Notes under the pieces: model-generated
What the model was told of the DNA's origin: nothing
Database searches by the model: none
The model's input: the letters and a program-made list of their open reading frames with translations, nothing else
Position numbers and translations under genes: made by a program
Origin: Thermoplasmatales archaeon UBA447
Lineage (GTDB): Archaea > Thermoplasmatota > Thermoplasmata > Thermoplasmatales > Thermoplasmataceae
DNA length: 64,000 nucleotides
Direction: 5' to 3'
NCBI GenBank assembly: GCA_002503205.1
Contig: DARE01000008.1
Span: 21,357-85,356 of the forward strand
In this document: positions 58,923 to 64,000 of the stretch, one piece after another
Layout: each line of letters opens with the position of its first letter
Numbering within the stretch: the stretch's first letter is position 1

Positions 58923-59680
58923 TGTTCCTCACCTTCCAGCATCTTAAGAGAGGATTCAGTGAAAATGGTGAGTCTCCCACCAACTCCTCCTGGAGCCAAT
59001 TTTCTGATACTCATGCTTGAGTATGTTGCAATGTCAACCCCTGGGAGTGATTTGAACGCCCTTAGGTTGTCATAATTATTTCCAACGATAAGTAAACTCT
59101 TAGGGGTTCTGTATCTTCTTCCCCTCATTTTACCACGTCCTGCCCTTACTTTTGTGCCATCCTTTGCCCTCTGCACATCATCGTAAAGACCTATTGATTC
59201 AAGGAATTCTACAGCATCCTTTGTCTTTCTGATTGATTCTATACCGTCTTCAACTACAACTGGAAGTGTAATTTCCTCAGGAATTCTGTGTCCCCTTGCT
59301 TTCACTGCGTCTTTGCTCGATGTTAATGCTATTGAACTGAATTTTGCTATCTTCCTTTCCTTTTTGTTGATCCCTTTGAATAGAACTTTATCAGTCCTTG
59401 GGGAATGGGCGCTCTTACCTTTTACAAAGTTTGCGAGGAGAACTGCCGTGGATGAACCAGAAGTTCTCGGTATTCTTGCTGTTCCATGACCAGGGCCAGC
59501 ATTATGGCCGACCCTTCTCATTCCTGCTGAAGGGCTTGAACCATAGGGCTGCCTCAATGATAAGGATATTGCGTTGAATGCCTTCCTAACGAGATCAACC
59601 CTGGGACTGAAAGAGAAAACAGCTGGAAGCTCGATCTCCCCCTTTTTCTCACCGCTCTTTGAATATAAATTAACTTTCAC
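58919..59680 (-). CDS. rpl4: Large ribosomal subunit protein uL4
   Basis: A 253-residue archaeal L4: VDLVRKAFNAISLSLRQPYG, HNAGPGHGTARIPRT, GHRIPEEITLPVVVEDGIE and GRGKMRGRRYRTPKSLLIV. The extended loop reaches the exit tunnel. GTG start at 59680, 2 nt after uL3. Confidence 0.97.
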   Translation of the reverse strand: MKVNLYSKSGEKKGEIELPAVFSFSPRVDLVRKAFNAISLSLRQPYGSSPSAGMRRVGHNAGPGHGTARIPRTSGSSTAVLLANFVKGKSAHSPRTDKVLFKGINKKERKIAKFSSIALTSSKDAVKARGHRIPEEITLPVVVEDGIESIRKTKDAVEFLESIGLYDDVQRAKDGTKVRAGRGKMRGRRYRTPKSLLIVGNNYDNLRAFKSLPGVDIATYSSMSIRKLAPGGVGGRLTIFTESSLKMLEGEEQ

Positions 59681-59682
59681 TT

Positions 59683-60672
59683 TTAATCACCCTGTTTGGA
59701 TTCCCTTGAAACATAGGAAACACTGAGGTTGCTAACTGCAGGAGACTTCTGTCTTGCCGGCTCTCTTAGCTTTATTAGCCGTTTGTTCGGACCAGGTATC
59801 GATCCATGGAGAAGAACATAATCAGTTCTAACCAGCCCATATCCTGGATATCCCCCCTTTACGTTAACGTCCATTTCATTCTCATTCTTTGCAAACCTTA
59901 TAACACGAATGTTGTGAACTGTCCTCTGATGGGTACCTACTTGACCAGCCTGCGGAACTGTATTCCTGACCCAGTCGGGATGCCATGGTCCAAGAGTACC
60001 AATCATTCTTCTGTGTTTTCTGTTCTTCTTTGGGAGCAACTTAACACCGAATCTCTTAACATGCCCCTGGAAACCTTTTCCCTTGGTCACACCAATTACG
60101 TCGACAAAATTACCTGCAGCACTAAAATCAGAAAAACTGATCTCTTTACCAAGTTTTTCTTCAGCATATTTCATCTTGGCTGAAAGGTCTGAACCGCCGA
60201 TTCTAATCTCAAATATTTCTGGAGACTTGGATGGCACCCCTGTAATTTTTGATGGATTTGTATGCACAATAAGCCTGACATCAGAAACGTTTGAAACTTC
60301 AGGAGAAGTGGAATCCTTCTTTCTCGAAGGGAGTCTTCTCTGAAGATTTTTGTCCGTTTCCTTAGACCACTTTTCCCCTGATATAAATAAACCTTCTTCA
60401 GATTCTTCGTAATATCTAATACCGACGACTGACAGTGGTGGCACCTCTATTACTGTCACAGGCATCATAATATTCTGACCGGCTGTAACACTGGATTTAC
60501 GATAGTCGACGACTTCTACATGAGTCATTCCTACCTTGTATCCTGCAAAAGCCTGAAGTTTAGGGTTGCCCTCCGTCTCAGGCCAGCTTCTTATGTCACC
60601 TTGCAGTTTCTTTGCTCTTACCCTAGGGTAATATCCCATTGAACCCCGTCTGGGGTGATGTGGCGTTGCCAT
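59683..60672 (-). CDS. rpl3: Large ribosomal subunit protein uL3
   Basis: A 329-residue archaeal L3: HHPRRGSMGYYPRVRAKKL, FAGYKVGMTHVEVVD, GVTKGKGFQGHVKRFG and GTLGPWHPDWVRNTVPQAGQ. It reaches the peptidyl-transferase centre. As the first gene of the long ribosomal run it has a TATA-like ATTTAAATAT at about 60791-60800, giving a leader near 100 nt. Confidence 0.97.
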   Translation of the reverse strand: MATPHHPRRGSMGYYPRVRAKKLQGDIRSWPETEGNPKLQAFAGYKVGMTHVEVVDYRKSSVTAGQNIMMPVTVIEVPPLSVVGIRYYEESEEGLFISGEKWSKETDKNLQRRLPSRKKDSTSPEVSNVSDVRLIVHTNPSKITGVPSKSPEIFEIRIGGSDLSAKMKYAEEKLGKEISFSDFSAAGNFVDVIGVTKGKGFQGHVKRFGVKLLPKKNRKHRRMIGTLGPWHPDWVRNTVPQAGQVGTHQRTVHNIRVIRFAKNENEMDVNVKGGYPGYGLVRTDYVLLHGSIPGPNKRLIKLREPARQKSPAVSNLSVSYVSRESKQGD

Positions 60673-60790
60673 TCGAATTCACCATTGACCGTTACACTGT
60701 TTGATGAGATCAAAAGATTGATTCATCTACTGGGTTGCCATATTGCATTGCCCATAGTGTATGGTTGAAGTGTACCGTTAACCCAAGAGC

Positions 60791-60800
60791 ATATTTAAAT
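60791..60800 (-). promoter_or_regulatory. TATA-like box of the uL3 ribosomal operon
   Basis: On the minus strand the element reads ATTTAAATAT, about 120 nt upstream of the uL3 ATG. It predicts a 5' leader of about 95 nt, unusually long for this genome and a possible site for ribosomal-protein feedback. No clear folded element was recognised by eye. Confidence 0.5.
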
Positions 60801-60833
60801 GTTCACAACATTTTTCTTCACCTGGACAATAAG

Positions 60834-60842
60834 TTATAAATT
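60834..60842 (+). promoter_or_regulatory. TATA-like box of tRNA-Lys (CUU)
   Basis: TTATAAATT is centred about 28 nt before the mature tRNA 5' end at 60866. It faces away from the uL3 operon promoter 40 bp to the left. Confidence 0.55.
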
Positions 60843-60865
60843 TGTATTGGGTATTCCTACATCCC

Positions 60866-60939
60866 GGGTCCGTAGCTTAGTCAGGTAGAGCGATGGACTC
60901 TTAATCCATAGGTCGGGGGTTCGAACCCCCTCGGACCCG
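60866..60939 (+). tRNA. tRNA-Lys (CUU)
   Basis: Full cloverleaf: acceptor GGGTCCG/CGGACCC with discriminator G, D-arm TAGCTTAGTCAGGTAGAGC, anticodon stem-loop ATGGACTCTTAATCCAT with anticodon CUU, T-arm GGGGGTTCGAACCCCC. No intron and no encoded CCA. It marks the border between the conserved ribosomal operon and a less conserved region on its 3' side. Confidence 0.97.
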
Positions 60940-61159
60940 CTTAATCTCTGTTTACCTTTCTGAGCATTTTTGTTATTGATTTTTTGATGAATGCGGGAAA
61001 GTAGTTCTTCTTTCGATTTTGAATATAGGGTTAGGCTGGCTTGAAAGGAACTGTGTTAAATAATTTTAAATAACGTTATATAAAGCGGTGGGAGCAATTT
61101 CAAGGGAAATCCATAAAAAGTTGTCCTCTTCTTAGAAAAGCAGGAATCAATAACCTTTA
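60940..61159. other. Intergenic region after tRNA-Lys, no gene seen
   Basis: About 220 bp of low-GC sequence. TATA-like TTTTAAATAACGTTATATAAAG (about 61062-61083) could be a promoter, but no convincing ORF begins after it. No repeat of the tRNA 3' end was found here or further right, so an attachment-site duplication is not supported. Confidence 0.4.
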
Positions 61160-61336
61160 CTAATCTACCCATTCAACAGTTACTTTGATTCGCTTCGGGT
61201 AGTCTTTTTTGTTCAAGCGTTCTCTTTGAATTAAGATACTTGACTTGTCTGCAAGAGTTTCATTGATTTCATCGTATGCAACCACGAATGGAGAGCCGTA
61301 TTTTTTTAGTTCAGCTTCAAATTCAATTATCGTCAT
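61160..61336 (-). CDS. Small hypothetical protein
   Basis: A 58-residue ORF read directly from the DNA: MTIIEFEAELKKYGSPFVVA, then a middle helix-like part with NETLADKSSILIQRER, and a C-terminal strand-like KRIKVTVEWVD. Codon use looks coding. The ATG at 61336 faces the TTG of the next ORF across 39 bp that hold AT-rich promoter-like sequence for both. No family recognised. Confidence 0.5.
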   Translation of the reverse strand: MTIIEFEAELKKYGSPFVVAYDEINETLADKSSILIQRERLNKKDYPKRIKVTVEWVD

Positions 61337-61375
61337 TTAGACCACATAAATATATATACAATCAATATAAAAATA

Positions 61376-61666
61376 TTGTCCAACTCCAAAGGTAACGGTT
61401 TAGATAACGCATTTGAATTTTTTCACCTGGCAAAAGAACAGCCTAAGAAAGAGACTGAGGAACAGATAGCTATTAGGAAAGAGATTTGTAGGGATTGGAG
61501 TGTTATTGAGCCAGAACTCATTGAGATGGCTCATAAGTTGGAAGACCATGGATTGATTGAGAACATGGACTACATCTTGATTAAGGGAAGAATCTTCAAT
61601 CTGAGCTTGCATTTTGATGAGCAGCAATTTTTAGACTATGATCATATAGGGCGTCTCATCTTTTAA
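61376..61666 (+). CDS. Small hypothetical protein
   Basis: A 96-residue acidic protein beginning with TTG at 61376 and lying about 24 nt after the TATA-like AAATATATATACAA (about 61347-61360), so a leaderless start fits. Helical stretches dominate (DNAFEFFHLAKEQPKKETEE, VIEPELIEMAHKLEDHGL). I do not recognise a family. It is divergent from the 58-residue ORF, which may make a functional pair. Confidence 0.5.
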   Translation: MSNSKGNGLDNAFEFFHLAKEQPKKETEEQIAIRKEICRDWSVIEPELIEMAHKLEDHGLIENMDYILIKGRIFNLSLHFDEQQFLDYDHIGRLIF

Positions 61667-61696
61667 CAACTGACGATTTTCATTATCTCCCTCGGC

Positions 61697-62066
61697 TTAT
61701 TTCCCATATTGATGTTTAATACAATCAATGAGATTGTATGCAATTGACTTCAGTCCAATTGCAGTATCATATGATCTTTTTTTGATATACCAGAGATTCT
61801 CTGTTTTCATAATCTCTTCAAGTATTGAGAATGTCCTCACTTTTTCCCATCTCAGGGAATATAATGAAGATTATTTCCTCCTGAGATTAATACCGATTCT
61901 GCGTTTCAATGAAAGTCAGTCAGTAACTATGCCCCTTCTCTTATTGGTATCAATTTTGGGTAAAGAATGTATGTTCTCGAACACATAATCGTATATGTCA
62001 GATGTAGCATATGCTGAGTCCGCAAGAATATAGGAGAAATTCCTAAAACGATCCTTTTTCGATATT
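61697..62066 (-). pseudogene. Remnant of an IS4-like transposase, C-terminal part with stops
   Basis: On the minus strand one reading frame gives YILADSAYATSDIYDYVFE, then IDTNKRRGIV, RRIGINLRRK, SSLYSLRWEKVRTFSILEEI and YDTAIGLKSIAYNLI, a transposase C-terminal catalytic region of the IS4-like type common in archaea. The frame is broken by an in-frame TGA and an in-frame TAA, and the N-terminal half is missing. No terminal inverted repeats were seen. It is therefore a decayed element; the small plus-strand ORF opposite (61728-61988) is only its shadow. Confidence 0.8.
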
Positions 62067-62096
62067 TAATTATAATTTGAATTATTAGAGCTAGCA

Positions 62097-62846
62097 TTGG
62101 CAGATCATTGGAGATTAGGGACAAAGGTTCTAACAATCGTAGTGACAGCCCTTATTCTGATAGGTTTTTCTGCATGGGTTCATTTCCATTCCAGCCCAGA
62201 TACAAACTCAGGGAGTTCCTTGAATAATGCGGTTTCTCAGAATATAACCACTTACTCGCTTGGTGGTTACGAGCTTAACTTTACCGGAGGCAATGAAGTA
62301 GCATTAAATGACGGCTCTGCCCCCATGTCAATTACCTTTTCGGTGTTCAGTGTAGTAAAAGATAAATTTAAACAAGGGATCCCTGAAACGACTAAATTCA
62401 ACAGAATAGACAGCAACGGGCAAAACGCACTTGCAGTAACCAACACTTATAGCAGTGGTTCAGTAACATACATTTTCAGCACCAGTGGTGGTTTTGAACT
62501 TGACTGGAACGTTCCGCCAGTAACAGGACTTTACATTCTATTCAATATTTCCCTGGGCAAGGCCTATTCCATCAGTTCAGGGAATTTCATCTACACTTAC
62601 AACAGCAGCAATAATCCAGAGTTCGGGAGCTATCTAGTGTCATCATCCTTACAATCGTCGGGCATCAACTACAATACGGCATCCGGAAGCGCAAATCTAT
62701 CTTGGTTCCAGATCCAGTCTCAGCACAAGATAGTTTACGAGAAAGTAATCGTCTCATCAAAAGGTGATTACATGGGCCTAATGACCGGACCGTTCAACAG
62801 TGGAACGCAAGCAACGTGGTCCTATACTGGGATAGAGATCTCCTAA
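62097..62846 (+). CDS. Membrane-anchored exported protein, unknown function (paralogue 1)
   Basis: A 249-residue protein with a short basic N-terminus, a membrane segment or uncleaved signal at about residues 10-30, and an extracytoplasmic part rich in Ser, Asn, Gly, Thr and Tyr with likely beta strands and many N-x-S/T sites. The start is TTG at 62097, about 26 nt after a TATA-like TTATAATTTG, fitting a leaderless mRNA. It resembles the next gene in topology and in phrases such as Y-L-N-F-T and S-G-N-F. Function unknown. Confidence 0.7.
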   Translation: MADHWRLGTKVLTIVVTALILIGFSAWVHFHSSPDTNSGSSLNNAVSQNITTYSLGGYELNFTGGNEVALNDGSAPMSITFSVFSVVKDKFKQGIPETTKFNRIDSNGQNALAVTNTYSSGSVTYIFSTSGGFELDWNVPPVTGLYILFNISLGKAYSISSGNFIYTYNSSNNPEFGSYLVSSSLQSSGINYNTASGSANLSWFQIQSQHKIVYEKVIVSSKGDYMGLMTGPFNSGTQATWSYTGIEIS

Positions 62847-62878
62847 ATGGATTAAGAAGAAATGAGGGAGAAGTATTC

Positions 62879-63637
62879 ATGAACAAGAAAACTAAAATGC
62901 TTCTAGCAGGAGTGGTTTCAATAATAGTTGTCACAGCAGGAATCATAGTTATTTCAGAGATTCATGCTAGAAGTAAAAATGACAATTCTTCCCCTCCATG
63001 GAGTTTAGCGGATTTCAATCGTGGAACTTTGACTTCAGGAAACTTTAGCCTTAATATCGTTGGTGATGCAAACGCCGTGCTAAATCATGGTAACAGTTCC
63101 CAATTGGCGTATTTCAATTTTCTGCCATCCTCAAATAAGTACACACTTGTATATGACAGTGCCACGTACAGCAGGTCAGGAAGATCCGCCCTTGAAATTC
63201 TGAATTTTAGCACCATAGATCTCAAAGTGGATTACACCATGAATCACGGGAACCTTACTGAGTCTTTCAGCTTGGTTAACATGCAGTCCAATGTACAGAG
63301 TGTTGGCATGTCATATTATGTAAACGTAGGAACTCTGACAAATGTCACAGTATCAAGCGGCAATCCGCATAATCCCGACAATTCAACCCTGTATCCATCT
63401 ACCCATGGATTCACGGAAACCTATAACTTCAATGGGGCAAACCTTTACATGGCATCCTTCAGATACGGTGTTAACTACACCTTAAACTGGTACAGCATGG
63501 AGGGAGTCATCACCAGTGACGCTTTGACGTTCAACAGTAATTTTTACAACAGCACCAGCTTGGATTTGGGATTCTCTGGCTTCAGCATCCCGCCATACTC
63601 CAATTTAAGCCTTGGAGAGGTCACAGTCTCCTTCTGA
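62879..63637 (+). CDS. Membrane-anchored exported protein, unknown function (paralogue 2)
   Basis: From ATG 62879, with GAGGGAG about 8 nt before it, the protein is 252 residues. A signal anchor spans about 7-27 (LLAGVVSIIVVTAGIIVIS). The rest is Ser/Asn/Tyr/Thr-rich, with many N-x-S/T sequons and alternating hydrophobic residues typical of beta-sandwich surface proteins. It lies 32 nt after paralogue 1 and is probably co-transcribed. No enzyme motif or cysteine. Could be an S-layer-associated or adhesion protein, but that is inference. Confidence 0.72.
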   Translation: MNKKTKMLLAGVVSIIVVTAGIIVISEIHARSKNDNSSPPWSLADFNRGTLTSGNFSLNIVGDANAVLNHGNSSQLAYFNFLPSSNKYTLVYDSATYSRSGRSALEILNFSTIDLKVDYTMNHGNLTESFSLVNMQSNVQSVGMSYYVNVGTLTNVTVSSGNPHNPDNSTLYPSTHGFTETYNFNGANLYMASFRYGVNYTLNWYSMEGVITSDALTFNSNFYNSTSLDLGFSGFSIPPYSNLSLGEVTVSF

Positions 63638-63800
63638 CCTGAGAAATAATCCATTTCCCAATCATAGTTAGAATTATTTTAAATGATATTTACACATGAA
63701 AATATATGGTTCCAAATTTTATCGCCTTGAGGGCAGATACCAACACCTCCGATGTGATTGAAAGGATGGAAAATATATAATATTGAGATCAATAGAGCGG
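63638..63800. other. AT-rich intergenic region before a toxin-antitoxin pair
   Basis: Contains a TATA-like AAATATATAATA (about 63770-63783), some 25 nt before the antitoxin ATG at 63801. A 24-codon ORF (63706-63780) is present but has no support beyond being open; it could be the relic of another small antitoxin. Confidence 0.45.
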
Positions 63801-63956
63801 ATGCCCTTAGATGGATTATGCAGAATGGCATGCAAAACGCAAAAAAACTTAGATAGAAAGGAAAAAAGTCAAGAAATAATTAAGAAATGGAAAGAAAATG
63901 GACTCCCGGAACTGCCCGAGGATTTATCGGAAATATCAATAAAGGAACGGGAGTAG
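63801..63956 (+). CDS. Putative antitoxin (VapB-like)
   Basis: A 51-residue ORF, MPLDGLCRMACKTQKNLDRK at the N-terminus and WKENGLPELPEDLSEISIK at the end. Small size, charged helix and the position 1 nt before a PIN-domain gene fit a VapB-type antitoxin. No classic AbrB or ribbon-helix-helix motif is clear, so the fold is uncertain. An internal ATG at 63825 is an alternative start. Confidence 0.55.
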   Translation: MPLDGLCRMACKTQKNLDRKEKSQEIIKKWKENGLPELPEDLSEISIKERE

Positions 63957-63957
63957 A

Positions 63958-64000
63958 GTGAATTATATCGATACAAACGTTATAATTTCATTTCTTAACA
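63958..64000 (+). CDS. PIN-domain toxin VapC, N-terminal fragment at window edge
   Basis: Only 14 codons are visible: GTG then NYIDTNVIISFLN. The YIDTNVII pattern with its first acidic residue is the start of PIN ribonucleases such as VapC. It follows the putative antitoxin by 1 nt. The rest lies beyond the window, so activity cannot be judged. Confidence 0.7.
   Translation, partial: MNYIDTNVIISFLN

Noticed and set aside
61728..61988. 86-residue plus-strand ORF
   Set aside because: It is the antisense shadow of the degenerate transposase, whose protein similarity is clear on the minus strand.
63706..63780. 24-codon ORF upstream of the antitoxin
   Set aside because: Too short to support; no Shine-Dalgarno and no recognisable motif.
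60940..64000. Attachment-site duplication of the tRNA-Lys(CUU) 3' end
   Set aside because: No second copy of the T-arm or acceptor sequence was seen in the rest of the window.

Overview
The window looks like chromosome from a Thermoplasmatales-like euryarchaeon. The evidence is archaeal translation and transcription genes in archaeal order, an unsplit RNA polymerase B subunit, a stand-alone 5S rRNA gene, a KDG aldolase-type enzyme, and a 326-residue actin homologue closely resembling Thermoplasma Ta0583. Many genes have a TATA-like box 24-32 nt before the start codon, suggesting leaderless mRNAs. Gene density is very high, with many 1-40 nt overlaps. No CRISPR array, rRNA operon or intact insertion sequence was seen.

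Layout. 1-3007 (minus): end-truncated GT2/GT21-like glycosyltransferase, aEF1B, a zinc-ribbon protein, an acidic helical protein of unknown function, and the archaeal actin. 3008-3291: divergent control region with four inverted repeats. 3292-6566 (plus): prpD-prpB-prpC methylcitrate cycle operon. 6569-8503 (minus): JAMM peptidase, NAD kinase and IMPase/NADP-phosphatase. 8555-10906 (minus): rpo3, rps11, rps4, rps13. 11198-16292: DUF357 protein, ABC exporter pair, Taw2-like tRNA enzyme, hemC-hemD. 16295-20556: initiator tRNA, KH protein, Rio1, aIF1A, APC permease, NusA-like protein. 20599-28738 (minus): rpo1C, rpo1N, rpo2, rpo5 headed by tRNA-Lys(UUU). 28888-32646 (plus): KDG aldolase, MtnA-type isomerase, TrpS, methyltransferase. 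32661-32780: 5S rRNA. 32926-35002: otsA-otsB. 34981-41817 (minus): nitrilase, topoisomerase VI A and B, PAC2 protein, Nop10, aIF2-alpha, eS27, eL42, MBL hydrolase. 41893-43716 (plus): LSm, eL37, purF. 43701-60672 (minus): one long run from uL3 through SecY, adenylate kinase, an EMC3/YidC-like protein, CMP kinase and Cbf5 to a short Nop5. 60866-64000: tRNA-Lys(CUU), then an accessory region with two divergent small ORFs, a dead IS4-like transposase, two related exported proteins and the start of a VapBC-like toxin-antitoxin pair.

The window is mostly core information processing: ribosome, RNA polymerase, initiation factors, H/ACA and C/D RNP proteins, RNase P protein, Sec translocon. Metabolic modules are propionyl-CoA disposal, trehalose synthesis, NAD(P) balance, early tetrapyrrole synthesis and non-phosphorylative Entner-Doudoroff aldol cleavage. 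Two small genes absent from ordinary ORF-length cut-offs, eL37 (42144-42308) and uS14 (52960-53121), were recovered by reading the DNA. The points most worth a second look are the actin locus with its palindromic control region, topoisomerase VI in a lineage usually described as lacking it, tails or truncations on uL24, Cbf5, Rpo1C and Nop5, and the accessory segment beyond 60940.
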